From NCBI RefSeq assembly GCF_963676685.1, contig NC_092347.1, forward strand, positions 89,778,592 through 89,842,591: a stretch of DNA of 64,000 bases, read 5' to 3'. This document shows, piece after piece, positions 1-11,206 of the stretch. The stretch is from Mytilus edulis. Lineage: Eukaryota; Mollusca; Bivalvia; Mytilida; Mytilidae. The position numbers and the translations under genes are program-made. The notes below the pieces were generated by a model that saw only the letters and a list, made by a program, of their open reading frames with translations, was not told the origin of the DNA and did no database searches. Numbering within the stretch: the first letter of the stretch is position 1; each line of letters begins with the position of its first letter.

Positions 1-169
1 ATGTATATATATTCTTCGATATCATAAAAGAAATTAAAAAATAAGGAGAAACCTACCTTTCTTTTGTCTATTGGTGTTCCGTCATTGTGCCGGATGTTAG
101 ATAGCATCGAGTCCGAGCAAATTTTGCCGGTGTGGTTTAGACACAGTGAATTCACTCACAAACAAAAAA

Positions 170-305
170 CTCCTAAGGAATTTTATGATATGTTTGTGAG
201 TGACTTGGTGCAGTCTTTTTCATTTTTAGCCATGGCGTTGTCAGTTTGTTTTAGATTTATGAGTTTGACTGTCCCTTTGGTATCTTTCGTCCCTCTTTTA
301 ACACC
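170..305 (+). repeat. Dispersed repeat R1: 5'-truncated tail of the reverse-transcriptase element
   Basis: This stretch matches, in the opposite orientation, the 3' tail of the reverse-transcriptase element near 7.8-8.1 kb. The shared part includes the phrase encoding FLAMALSV and the end of the element near CTTTCGTCCCTCTTTT. Only the tail is present, as expected of a 5'-truncated retrocopy. Other copies lie near 13.2, 16.2 and 35.8-36.2 kb. Confidence 0.6.
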
Positions 306-447
306 AATAAATTCCTTTAAAATGCATTTAATCCTTATAATTCTTCAAGAATATATTTCCCTCACTTGTTACCGCTATTACACGTAAATTGTATATTATG
401 TAATTGAATAGGCCTGGCGCATGATGATTTATCCTGCAATTAGCCTA

Positions 448-600
448 TTAGATATAGGAAGATGTGGTGTGAGTGCCAATGAGACAACTCTCCATCCAAA
501 TAACAATTTATAAAAGTAAATCATTATAGGCCAATGTACGGCCTTCAACACGGAGCCTTGGCTCACACCGAACAACAAGCTATAATATACAAATAACAGG
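448..600 (+). repeat. Dispersed repeat R2 (GTGCCAATGAGACAACTC family)
   Basis: The stretch has the recurring core GATGTGGTGTGAGTGCCAAT followed by a GTACGGCCTTCAACA block. Related copies occur in this window near 17.5, 18.2, 19.4, 21.9, 40.0, 48.9, 50.1, 54.8, 55.0 and 61.5 kb. I associate this family with mussel DNA. No protein is recognised in it. Confidence 0.6.
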
Positions 601-619
601 TATAAACAAATATTTTTTT

Positions 620-1560
620 GCTTTATTTGTACTTGTACAAATTAAGTATCCTTTTACCCCACTTAAATGTTGAGCAAGCGGTAATATGAATATTTCTGTG
701 TCCAAACCAGTTCATTTTGGGTCCTCTTCGCGGTCCGCGAGAGAGTTTTGATCTTCCAATATGTTGGGATTTGTCCTTTATGGTTTCTATTATTTTTTGA
801 AACGCACGAGTAATGGTAATTCCTCTACAATTTTTTAACTGAATTTGAGATGTTTTCTTTATGTTTGAAGATTGGTGAGAGTACCAGCTTTCGAGTTGTT
901 TGATAAACAACAATGCTGAAATGATGCGTTGATGACTTTTAGCAATGTGTAAGCAAGTTGTCCCCCTCCGATAAGGAGGCATTCTGCAGTACTACCAAAA
1001 ATGTCAGCTGGTTTGTTTCTATTTAACTTATGTAGGGATTTCTCGAACTGATCTGTAGCTACTTCTTCATGCTTGTAGACATCTATACATATTTAAATAA
1101 TTTGAAGATATTCTGAGTCAACCAAATCGTAATAACTTGATGAAACTTGATAGGATCGGATTATTTTCCCAACTTTAGCAAAATGGGTCTTTCAACCTTC
1201 AGTGTTTCCACCTCTCAGACTGGTTTCATCTACTTGAAGTTCATCAATGAATCGATTTGATTTCCCTCTTTGTTTTTTTATGAGCTGATGGAAAAGACTA
1301 TCCATTGTTCTTGCACCAATGATTGTTTGTCTCTCTGTTATCTGAAGTTTGGCATTTTTGGCTCTGCGTATAGTTGTGTAAGGTCATAAGTTGTTTTCTT
1401 TTTATTTAAAAATATAGGATTTGAAGGATTGACCGGTCTGCCGTCGATGTTATCGGTTTTCAACTTACTTTCATTCATAATTTCATAAATTTCTTTGCTT
1501 CTTTTGTTGCTTGAGGTAACTAGAAGGTTTTCATCAAAATGTACCAAATCTGCAAAGAAC
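620..1560 (-). pseudogene. Unrecognised broken reading frame
   Basis: Several minus-strand frames follow each other here. A 69-codon frame (1547-1338) ends PKMPNFR and stops. A shifted frame then continues with QITERQTIIGARTMDSLF and later VDETSLRGGNTE before another stop near 1195. A 119-codon frame covers 982-623. Adjoining frames broken by stops suggest a decayed gene or transposon protein, but I do not recognise the family. It could also be chance open frames, so confidence is low. Confidence 0.25.
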
Positions 1561-3127
1561 GTCCAAATAAATATTGTACTTATTTATATAAAGTATCCTT
1601 TTGATATTGAAATCCCAACGTTGATATTGAAACCCAACGTTGATATTGAAAGGTAAATGTTGTCATGACGTGGTGCATATTGAATATTGAATGATGATTG
1701 AAAATCAAATGCTGCAGGATAAAAAATAATATAGAATTTTATTACAGAATACTGTATGATATAATTTCTTGTGCCCCAATCGTTTCAGTCTATGGCGTCA
1801 AAATGTGTCAGAAATAAAATAAAATGATAGCTTTCAATGAAAAACACAAGTCAGCATTTCTTGCTACTCTGATGGTAATCATAAGTGGAGAAAGAACTGC
1901 TTAGCTTTCCAAGATTATCGATGGGATTTTCTATTAGGTGTATGATGTTGCTTAATCCTTACTTTTCTGTGTAGTGTTTTGTCGATGATTGCCTATTTAT
2001 TTATCCGTTCCCTTTAAGACATCATGATATTCGCCTTACAGTTTCACATATAGAAATAATGACATGTATTGTTTGACAATGGGACAATAATCCACCCATT
2101 ACTAAGATGAAATTAATTATAGATCACTTTTTTTTTTTAAATTTTCCCTCAGAAATTATCATCATTTGAACGTTGTAGTCGACTTGATATTGATAACTTG
2201 ATAATTGAATGTGTTACGTTGAATGTTCTTTTTATGTTATTAAAAGTGTGTTGAATGTAGAATAGTAAACCTCTTAGTATTCATCAAAGAGGATTGGTAT
2301 GATGATGGAAGTGTTTAACGACCTTGACTGGCTTTTCAGCACTCGCACGGTCGGTAAATTGGTATGTTTACACAATCAGTGTTTACGTAAAAAGTAAAAT
2401 CACAAAAATACGTTGGGTTCATTCTCATTTATCCAACTTTTTTAAAATATAGGTAGTACAGGTAAAAAAAAAAGTTGGATAGATGAGATCAAAGGTAATC
2501 AAGAACAAAGGGTTTTCCAATTAGAGTTTGGTTGAATGACAGGTGAAAAATAAGACTGAAAATTATACCAGGATTAAATTTTCTGTAGTATTATTTAGCA
2601 TAGCATGTTAAAATGTGCAACTGACATTTAATTAATGTAATGTAAATCATTTGAAAGTATTTTAAAGTTATTTAACCGTTAACTAAAATGTGAATTGGAT
2701 AGAAAAATATCAGTTGCACTTTTATTCATGAAGGAATTTGTCAATGAGATGGAGCTTTTTTTGTGTATTAGATCCTCTTCGTTCATTTTTTTTCTGTTCT
2801 TCTGTCCAAATGATCCAAATAGGACAACATATAAGTTGAATACGTTTTACTACACAAAGACTGAACAGAACAAAGTTCACAAAACATATATGCATGCATA
2901 TATATATAAAAAAAAAGCAAAAGCAATTCTAGAACAAAGAATATAAAATACTGGCACAGTAATATCAACCGCACACCGTGTCTAAATGAATGTTCAGTAG
3001 ATTCACAAAACATACAATGGCATTAAAGAAATGTCCACTATAGATATACACATCATACATTTTTTATAGGTTAACAAACGTAGCACAGAAATATTCATAG
3101 CACACTAAAGGAATGTTCATTTGATCT
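1561..3127. other. No gene seen; short tandem repeat at about 1595-1650
   Basis: I see no supportable gene. At about 1595-1650 a 19-20 bp phrase, GATATTGAAACCCAACGTT, occurs in tandem about three times. The remainder is AT-rich with homopolymer runs. Short open frames near 2.7-3.0 kb overlap on both strands and show no recognisable domain. Confidence 0.5.
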
Positions 3128-4047
3128 TTATCCTAGTTTTAGTAGGTGGGATACTGCATCAGTGTAGTGATTTACGTTGATCTGTCCTTGCTGTAGTCTC
3201 TCCTTAAGTTGGGTCAGTCTGTTGTCTATGTTTCGGTACTTTAACTTGCGAGTCTTGCGTTTCCCCCCTGCGGCGTACTGGATGAGTCGAATTTCTGTGG
3301 CAGCCTGTGTATTCCTAAGCTTCTGTATGATGAGGAACAGGTTAGGATGAGCCTTGTTTAACTGGTTGTTGAGTTTATGGTGCCAGCCTTCCAAATGATT
3401 TGTTGTCCTTGGTCCTACGGTAGAGAAGTGGTTCCATCGTTCTGGTTCTCTTTCAACCCACTGTTCTGTGACGTAGTCATTAAAGCTGGTTACGTGTGCA
3501 TCTTCGGTCTGATAGTTATTCAGTGCATAGAACCATACGTCTTCAACTTGGCGAGGAGGAACCAAAGGAAGTGCTGATGCTCGTCGTACGTGTTGATGAA
3601 GTAATGGATCATTCTTATATTCTTCGGTCATACCAAGAGTCTGTACCTTTTTCCAGATGCGCTGGCAGAAGTGGAATAAACAGCCTTTGATACTGGCAGT
3701 AGGAAAGGCTGTCTCTGCTGCATTACGGGCTGCCGATTCAAAGTCCATGAAGATTCTGTTTGGGTTGATTGGTGTGTTGTTGTCTGCTCCACTTGCTTTA
3801 AGAATTGCAAACAAACGTTGGTAGGTAGTCTGACATTTATCAGGCAGGAAAGCAAATATTAATGGATACATCTCTTCTTCAATGAGTGCATGTATTGTGT
3901 AAAGCTGCTTAAAAAGTACTGGACTAGCGTAAAAAGTTCCATCGGCAAATATAGTATTGGCTTGGCTGAGGTGTCGAAGGTTGTCTGAAGTACCAAAAAC
4001 TAGTATTTTGTTGATGTCACCATCCTCTGAAAGTACAAAGTTTTGTC
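3128..4047 (-). CDS. Exon 2 of the FLYWCH/MULE gene
   Basis: Follows an acceptor ATTTTCAG|GAC on the minus strand. It restores the frame as GQNFVLSEDGDINK and then the MULE core through the stop at 3128-3130. The upstream part, 4047-3872, lies before the first in-frame Met of the longest open frame and is recovered only when splicing is considered. Confidence 0.85.
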
Positions 4048-4894
4048 CTGAAAATATAAAAAAGAAAATAATTATTACAAATAATTAAAGCAACAAAATC
4101 ATGAAGATCAATATCTATAAATAATCATTATCAATATTTATCTATTTATTGTCATATTTATGTTGTACTTTTGTTGCATATTTTATCATAAAAAGAATCT
4201 ATTTTATTCATAGGAAAAACATAAAACGAACGAAAAGTCTTGGTATTAAAAGCTTTTCAGAGCTTATGTTTGAAATTAATGTTGCTTATACCGACTTTAA
4301 ATAAAGCTATATCTTATATGTTATGTCTGGATGTTGAGTAACAAAAACAATGTATCTCATTGGCAATCATACAAAACCTTATTTGTATATTAATATTTGA
4401 TCATTACCTGTTGAAGTTTCTCTCCATTCTCCTTGTAAGTCAATGTCTTGTCTGGTGGCGGGCTGCCTAGGTAGTTCAGTATTGCGTTGACGATATAATG
4501 AGGATTTACAGGCTGTAAAGGTTGGTATCTTTTCTACAATCTGCCTGGTGTCTTCGTCCCATTCCCTGCACCGGAACTGTATTATTTCACTGTCATAGAG
4601 TGTTGGTAAAGGGTCTAGGCAGGAGCGTGCTTTCTCTGATAAGTGTGACAGGAATAGCTTGGCTTTGATATCAGCATGTGATGGTGGATGGTTGTGGTCT
4701 CTTGGAAATCTGGTAACTAGATTATCTGTGGTGTTGACAGTGCCAGGGCAGTCCATTTCTGTACATTTCCAGTATACAAGTTCTCCATCTCTTCCCTGTT
4801 TTCTGGTCTTAACACAATATCTGTAGCCTGCAACTGCTAGGTAGTGACCTCTGGCATGAGGAATTAGTTGTACTCTTACTTGTGCGTTTGCCAT
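3128..4894 (-). CDS. FLYWCH zinc-finger / MULE transposase-domain protein (two exons)
   Basis: Two exons on the minus strand, 4894-4408 and 4047-3128, join in phase across a 360-bp GT-AG intron to give 468 residues. Residues about 13-69 resemble a FLYWCH-type zinc finger, with YWKC, Cys44, Cys49, His67 and His69 as likely ligands. Exon 2 encodes a MULE-type transposase core. Candidate acidic residues are Asp198 (FADGTFYASP), Asp264 (FMDFE) and Glu382 (NHLEGWHH), and the CxxH motif is GCLFHFCQ (Cys285, His288). FLYWCH plus MULE proteins are common in invertebrates, either as transposases or as domesticated single genes. No stop or frameshift interrupts this copy. I did not find terminal inverted repeats around it, so whether it is a mobile element or a host gene is open. 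The start is the first ATG before the zinc finger. Confidence 0.88.
4408..4894 (-). CDS. Exon 1 of the FLYWCH/MULE gene
   Basis: Starts with ATG at 4894 and encodes the FLYWCH-like zinc finger and a linker. It ends at a donor reading CAACAG|GTAATG on the minus strand, in phase 1. Without splicing the frame runs into a stop at 4379-4381. Confidence 0.85.
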
Positions 4895-4980
4895 TTGTGC
4901 AATAATAAAATTTCGGATTAAATGGCTATATATATACTAACCATGAGCTTAACTAAGAAATATTCTTTATAAGAATAGAG

Positions 4981-5004
4981 TTCATTCATTCATTCATTCA
5001 TTCA
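4981..5004. repeat. (ATTC)n microsatellite
   Basis: About six perfect copies of the tetranucleotide lie just upstream of the FLYWCH/MULE start. Confidence 0.9.
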
Positions 5005-5584
5005 CATGTTTTGGAAAGATTGCTGAGTACTGTTACATAGTTTTAATTTTTAACACTTGGAGATATGGGATTAGGTTGTGAAAAATGTTTAGATTTTTGC
5101 ATTGATGAGCAAATATGCTGAACACGAACAATGATTAATTTGGTAATCACTTTGAATCAGCACCACAAATAAAAGTTAACAGGTCTAAAAAAGTAATAAA
5201 CACATCATATTTACTCAATAAAATGTTAATATAAAATTATTATTGATTTGTGGGTTTCTTCTGTATAAAAGATGAAACATTTATTTATTATTCAAAGTAT
5301 ACTGAATTTTATATGAAATATACTAAATTTTATTCAAAATATACTAAATTTTATTCTAAAATAAAATGTAACAAGTTTACTATAGCCTCTTTTATGTATA
5401 TATTTTTAATAATATAAAAACATACAGGAACAAATGTACTGTCAAATTTTAGAAAAACACCTTATAATTACTAAACAAACAACTCAATAATTAACAAAAA
5501 TAAAAGTTGGCTAAATGAGAATGCCTTATTTTAAAAAGTTGGATAAATGAGAAGACACCAAAAATACTGAACTTAGAGGAAGAT

Positions 5585-5780
5585 CAATTGGGAAAGTCCA
5601 TAATCACATGGCAAAATCAAATATCAAAACGCATCAAAAACGAATGGACAAGAACTGTCATATTCCTGACTTGGTACAGGCATTTTCAAATGTAGAAAAT
5701 GGTGGATTAAACCTGGTTCTATAGCGCTAACCCTCTCACTTTAATGACAGTCATAAGTCATAAGTCATAAGTCGTAAGGG
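5585..5780 (+). repeat. Dispersed repeat R4 tail plus short ATAAGTC tandem
   Basis: The phrase TTGGTACAGGCATTT, followed by GGTGGATTAAACCTGGTT, recurs in R4 copies near 18.5-18.6 and 33.4 kb. A short tandem of AGTCATAAGTC lies at about 5750-5779. Confidence 0.5.
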
Positions 5781-7123
5781 CATACGATACAGTTTTGATC
5801 ATATATTTACATTTTGATAAACAATTTCCATATAGACTTTTTTTTACCTGATTAAATCAAATAATTAAAAAAAGTAATAAAAAATACCTTCATATGTGCT
5901 GCTTTTTGAGTAAAATGAGGTCAAAGTTCTGTATATTTGCTAAAAATTTGGATTTGGAAGAACGCAATACTTTTTTTTTGTATTTTCCGTTTCGAAAGAA
6001 AGTCGCAACTTTTTTGTTTTAAAAAAAATCACAAATTGTGTATTGGTAAATAATTTGTAATTTCTGTATTTTAGTAGTATCCTTAAAAGTTATACATTTT
6101 TTTATTCAGAAATAACTCATATTTATCAAATGTTTATGAATGTAGAAACAAACATAATTTTTTGCTATATATTTATCAAATTTAAAAAAATTGCACCATT
6201 AACGTTTTCATGGAAATTGGCACACATTATCTTCTCGCGTAATCAAACCAAATGGCATTTTAAAAAGAGGACTCATGAACTCGTTTTCAAGTTTGATAAG
6301 TTTGAATGATAAAAATCAGTCGAAAACTGAATCTCTTCCCGATAAGTCACCGTTTGACGCGAAAATAACAAATTACGTTAGCAACATCATTACCTCCCCT
6401 GTAACTGTATCGTATGCCCTTAACAGCAGATATTTCGACCCAGTGTTAGTTACAGCAATAACGGCATCTTTTTTGAACACCAGATGCAAACTTCGACAAT
6501 TAATGTCGCTTCAGTGATGTTCGAGGATAGAATTTTGAAATTCTAAAAACTAGTTGACCCAGTATAGTAGTAGTAATACATCAACAGTCATATGTTTTAG
6601 GTTCAGCAAATGTGTATTTTGACAATTAATGCTTATTCAGTAATGGTCGAGGGCAACATATTTGAAATTTCAAAAGCGCATTAAAAAAATGAAGATCAAT
6701 ACCGTTATTTATATATTGTCAAATTATTCCAGGAAATCAAATATATACTTGTATAATAAATAATTCATTTGTTACATATACAAGAGATTTGTTAGTTTCT
6801 ATGAGAAAAATATTTAAAAGATGTAAACCTTCTGTTACAAATTGTATTAAGATGATCATTGATATATGTTAATGTAAAAATATTATAGCAGGATAATTTG
6901 CTACACTGAACACAATCCATAGAGATCATACGGCAGGTGTAAATTATGTACATGACCTCTAGATTATGTAGAAATTACAAATGTACATCAATACATTTTA
7001 TTTTATTGAAAAGAATAATAGTGGAATAACACTGGAAAAGGTATCGTTCTTTGTATTTATTTGTAATGTAATATAATATTTAACTTTCTAGGAAATATGT
7101 CTTGCGTTATTACAAAATTAAAA
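5781..7123. repeat. AT-rich intergenic DNA with diverged copies of the 350-bp repeat family near 6.40-6.68 kb
   Basis: No gene is supported. Two diverged segments (about 6.40-6.55 and 6.60-6.68 kb) carry versions of the phrase ACCAGATGC..TTCGACAA..AATGTC..TTCAGTGATG. The same phrase is found in the 350-bp tandem repeat at 55.7-56.5 and 59.8-60.9 kb. The 80-codon open frame at 6275-6517 runs through this repeat and is probably not a gene. Confidence 0.45.
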
Positions 7124-7245
7124 GGTAAGTTATTTTTGCAAAACTACGAATCTACACCTCTTCTGTCAACGATGTGAGAAAAGAATCGCTGTAATTAATC
7201 TTTACGGTGTAGACATATAGATTCATAGTTTTGCCAACCTAAAAA
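7124..7245. repeat. Short inverted repeat (hairpin-forming)
   Basis: The arm GCAAAACTACGAATCTACACC (about 7138-7158) is matched in reverse by the segment at about 7205-7235. That segment has one mismatch and an 8-base insertion. It may be the remnant of a small MITE. Confidence 0.55.
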
Positions 7246-7554
7246 TAATATTGGTAATTGTTTTTTACTCTTATTATTAATATTAATGCTTTTTGTTTAT
7301 TATTTAAGTAAAATGCGATTGCTCAAGAAAGGGAGAGTAGATTTGATTAAAATTTAAATCATATCAAAGTGTTCTGTTCCCCCTTTGTGTTCCTTTGTAT
7401 GGTTTTGAAATTTGCCAAAAATAACAAAAACAAAAATGCCAAATCCCTTAATTTTCAAATTCAACTGGTTTCAGTAGATATTTACTTGTAATTAATTCTC
7501 TTGCGAAAATGTTCATTCTTTTTTTTTATATAGATAAACTCATTATAGATAACA

Positions 7555-7780
7555 TTATTGAACATTCGTATTTGCGCCAGATGCGCGTTTGTTCTACAAA
7601 AGACTCATCAGTGACGCTTGAATAAAAAAAAGTACGAACTTGAAGAGCATTGAGTACTAAAACTTCCTAAATATTTGCTAAATATAGCTAAGGTAATCTA
7701 TTCCTGTTGTTTAAAAGCCAAGTATTTAAAAAAAAAATCTATTTTTTTGTATGATTATGACCATATCAATGACAGCTCAA
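7555..7780 (+). repeat. Dispersed repeat R3 (GCCAGACGCGCGTTTCGTCT family)
   Basis: This copy has the phrase CGCCAGATGCGCGTTTGTTC, then AAAAGACTCATCAGTGACGC and AGCTAAGGTAATCTATTCCT. Further copies lie near 15.1 and 15.4 kb (minus), 33.5-33.97 kb (plus) and 34.6-34.96 kb (minus). Confidence 0.6.
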
Positions 7781-7795
7781 GTGCTGACTACTGGG

Positions 7796-9360
7796 CTAAA
7801 AAAGAGGGACGAAAGATTCAAGAGGGACAGTCAAACTCATAAATCGGAAATTAACTGACAACGCCATGGCTAAAAATGAAAAAGACAAACAGACGAATAA
7901 TAGTTCACATGCCACAACATAGAAAACTAAAGAATAAGCAACACGAACCCCACCAAAAACTAGGGATGATCTCAAGTGCTCCTGAAGGGTAAGCAGATCC
8001 TGCTCCAAATGTGGCACCCGTCGTGTTGCTCATGTTATAACAGATCCGGTAAATAGTCTTAATTCGGTAGGTCACATTAATGAAAGGGAAGGGGATTGTA
8101 GTTACGACGTAAAGAACTAATCCGATATCATCTGTAAAACGGTTATTCCATAACGGTCAACCAACTCCTGATGGCGTCCCTAAAATTAACGATGGGATGA
8201 TTTCAACTTCATCATTTGGAACTCTTGGTTTAATAGCTTTCTTGTTAGCAGCAACCCTCTTTCAAGAAAATCTTGATAGGAAATACAAGCACGGGAATAT
8301 CGTATCAATTGAGAGATGTATACCCCGTATGCAGGTGCTGCTGGAATGTTGCTACTTAGAAATGGAAAGTTCACAATTGGAAAGCTGAACTCATCTCTTT
8401 TGTCGTAAAGTCTCGTTTTCAACCGACCCTCATTGTCAATTTCTAGATGTAAGTCAAGATATGAGGCCGAATTAACTGTATCTGTTGTATCCTTTATCTC
8501 TAGTTCGATGGGATAGATGCGTTTAACATAGTCACGAAATTTTGAATTATTTAGTGAGAGAACATCATCTATACAGCGGAAAGTAAAGTTAAAAATATTG
8601 CTAACTTCTTATCTTTCTTCCTAAGAAATTCATGTATGAAGTCAGCCTCATAATAATTAAGACACAAGTTGGCAAGAAGAGGGGCACAATTGGTTCTCAT
8701 TGGAATGCCGACAGTCTGTTGAAAAACATGTCCTCCGAACGTAACAAATATGTTGTCAATCAAGAAATTACGCATCTTGATAATGTCAGTATCAGAGAAT
8801 TTTTTGTTTGAATCAGGGTGATTCTTTTCAAGGAAGGATTTATCCCTCCCTAAGACAAGATACTGATATCTACGTTGGCCATTCTTTTTATGAAACAAAG
8901 CAATACCAACTCTTTCAATTTGTTTGGAATGTGGAATACTTGTGTAAAGTGTAGAAACGTCAAATGTTTCAATACTATTGCAAGATGAAAGAGAGTGAGA
9001 TTGTATGTACTCTAAAATATCTTTGGAATATTTTAGTATCTGATTCACGTCACCTCTAGAATAGGCAGTCTCACAATAACTTGGAAGCCCGGCTCTGATA
9101 AAATAGATGTTAATAATTTAGAAAGAGCTTTCGTGGAGCACTTAGAAGACCAAGCAATATACCGTTGTTTGTAAGGACACTTATGTAATATAGGTATCAA
9201 ATACTGAGAAACATTGTACCAATGACACAAAAGTTTTAATGATTGATATCTTCTATCATAAGCATAACCATTTTTAGAACGTCGACTGCTTTATAATTGA
9301 CTGCTGGATCATAAAACATATTAAGATTTGTTTTTACAAATATGGTATTGATCATTTTTG
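7796..9360 (-). pseudogene. Decayed reverse-transcriptase retroelement (possibly Penelope-like)
   Basis: Consecutive minus-strand frames give a broken reverse transcriptase. The order is IPILHKCPYKQRYIAWSSKC (about 9190), FDVSTLYTSIPH, GIPMRTNCAPLLANL, then after a frameshift near 8.58 kb the catalytic-like CIDDVLSL, and then AAPAYGVYISQLIRYSRA (about 8.3 kb). Further stops follow, and a tail includes VVTTIP and MSNTTGATFGAGSAYPSG. Homologous tails alone (R1) occur elsewhere in the window, so this is the parent type of that repeat. The motif style reminds me of Penelope-like elements, but I cannot confirm the clade. It is dead as a protein because of at least two frameshifts and several stops. 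Confidence 0.75.
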
Positions 9361-10754
9361 ACGAGAAATACATATTTTACAGTCAAAGCATTCTTAACGC
9401 ATTAGGAGGAAACATGTTTTTTTTTTATTACTGAACGGCGTTTTCAATTCTTATTTTATTATTAACTGTTTTAAATGTTGCTATGAATAACTTCTTGTAT
9501 TTCAAATCTATTTGTAATTTAAAACGAAAAATCACGCCTTATTTAATATATACCTAACCACTATGAATAAACACACAGTGATACAAAGTTTTACCTGTTT
9601 AAACAATCTGAAAGCATTGAAAAATTATCCATGCATACCCAAAGATGGAGTCAATAAACAAAACCAATACAAATAAAAATATATGCATTTCCGGGTAGAT
9701 TCCTATCCAAAATGACAGACTTAGATGAGGAAAACTATGAATTTGATCGGAAAAGGATTTACTTTGGAATTATAATTGATATTACGGTAAGTGTTTGGAA
9801 GGATAAGTCAATTAAATGTAAATATGGGGAAAAGCTGACATACCCGGAACATATATCACTGAACATAGCTATTTATTGATTTCTTATATCAGTATATAAG
9901 CCTGTTAATTAAATTGAGTCTTGAAAAACATCATTAAAGAAAAAAAAAGCCATACAAAACATGGTATTGAATATTTTATTCAAAACAGCGTGATATGTGT
10001 CTTTTCTATTTTTAAAATGCATTGATATGGTCATAATTATAAATTAATTGGTTTACAAAATTGTTTTACCTTTAAAGAAAGTTATCTAACCAGACGACAG
10101 TCGAAAAAAGCATTAAAATTGTACGGCCATTGTTAACTGAAAGATGGAAAGGCCTTAGGTCAAGGGGTTTGGTTGAATCTTATATAAAAATTTCACAAAT
10201 TACAATGTGTGTAAATGTCAGAATTTATATTTAAAAACAATAATTTTGAAAAGCCGTATTATTTAAATGAAAAAAAAGCTATATGTATTTTTCATAAAAA
10301 AAAGTTACCGTACTCTTTTCATTTTCGCATTCAAAATATTTTGAACTTTTACAAAATGAGGGAGGTTGTATTATTATACATTTTAGACTACATTGATACA
10401 ATGCTCTTTGTTTCAGTTAACATTAATAGTAAGTTTAAAAAAAACATGCTTTCACAAAATCAAAACAAAATTTAAATGCAAAATAATAGTTTCTACTGAT
10501 ATCTTAGATAATACTTTGCTAAGGATTTTTACTGATTCTATATTATTGTGTTAAAGAGCTTTGTCCTAATCGTACACATCACCTTTAATTTTTAGGCGCC
10601 AGTTTGACAATAGTTTCTAAACAGTAGCATACAATGAACTCATTTGAAAAGACAAAGTACAATTTGCCTACAGGGATTTAAAAATAGTATGTGTATCCAT
10701 ATATCTAAATATGTACTTATATGAAAATACTACAAAAGTACAGGAACATTTCCG
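9361..10754. other. Upstream region of the GALNT gene, mostly without recognised content
   Basis: AT-rich, with one candidate short exon at 9712-9786 listed separately. The 86-codon open frame at 10215-10475 is dominated by A/T-rich codons and has no recognisable domain. Confidence 0.5.
9712..9786 (+). other. Candidate orphan short coding exon with strong donor
   Basis: An ATG opens 25 codons, beginning MTDLDEENYEFDRKRIYF, and runs straight into a textbook donor ACG|GTAAGT in phase 0. The composition is protein-like rather than AT noise. I do not see a matching next exon and do not recognise the peptide. It could be the first exon of another gene, or chance. Confidence 0.25.
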
Positions 10755-10763
10755 TATATAAAG
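10755..10763 (+). promoter_or_regulatory. TATA-like sequence upstream of the GALNT start
   Basis: TATATAAAG lies 18 bp before the ATG at 10782. A TATA box normally sits 25-30 bp before transcription start, so initiation here would fall at or past the ATG. The site may therefore not be the functional promoter of the full-length message. Confidence 0.25.
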
Positions 10764-10781
10764 TGCGTTGAAAATGGAAGT

Positions 10782-11206
10782 ATGAAACTGAGGACAAGAT
10801 ATTTGGGAGGAAGTTTGTTTTTTTGTGTATTATTTTTGACAACGCAGTTTTATTTATTGTCTGGAAGGTATCAAAGTATATTTAGAAAAATAATTAACAT
10901 ACGAGGGACTTATGAACATTATTCCAAATCGTCAAATATAAATGATGATCTTTCCTTCGGAAACATAACCGTTTCCATAACAGCTGAGCAGTTTCGATTG
11001 ATTCCAAATATAAGAACTGGGAATCCTCTTATAGACGAATATGGGGATAATGATTTAAACCGTTTAGGAGAAAATGGAAGAGCTGTTATGTCAACGGAGA
11101 AGGAACAACTGAATATATCTGAGATACTGGAAAAATATAGATTAAATATTATAGCTAGTGACTTAGTTCCTTTAAACCGAATGGTTCCAGATTCTAGACC
11201 ACCAGG
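10782..11206 (+). CDS. GALNT exon 1 (signal anchor, stem, start of catalytic region)
   Basis: ATG at 10782. It encodes a short basic N-terminus, a hydrophobic anchor (about residues 8-28) and the stem, then [15 protein letters not shown] and [18 protein letters not shown]. The PLNR..PD.R phrase is typical of the region just before the GALNT catalytic core. The donor is CCAGG|GTAAGT, phase 2. Confidence 0.92.

Noticed and set aside
10755..10763. TATA box as the definite GALNT promoter
   Set aside because: It is too close to the ATG for a normal leader, so it is kept only as a low-confidence site.
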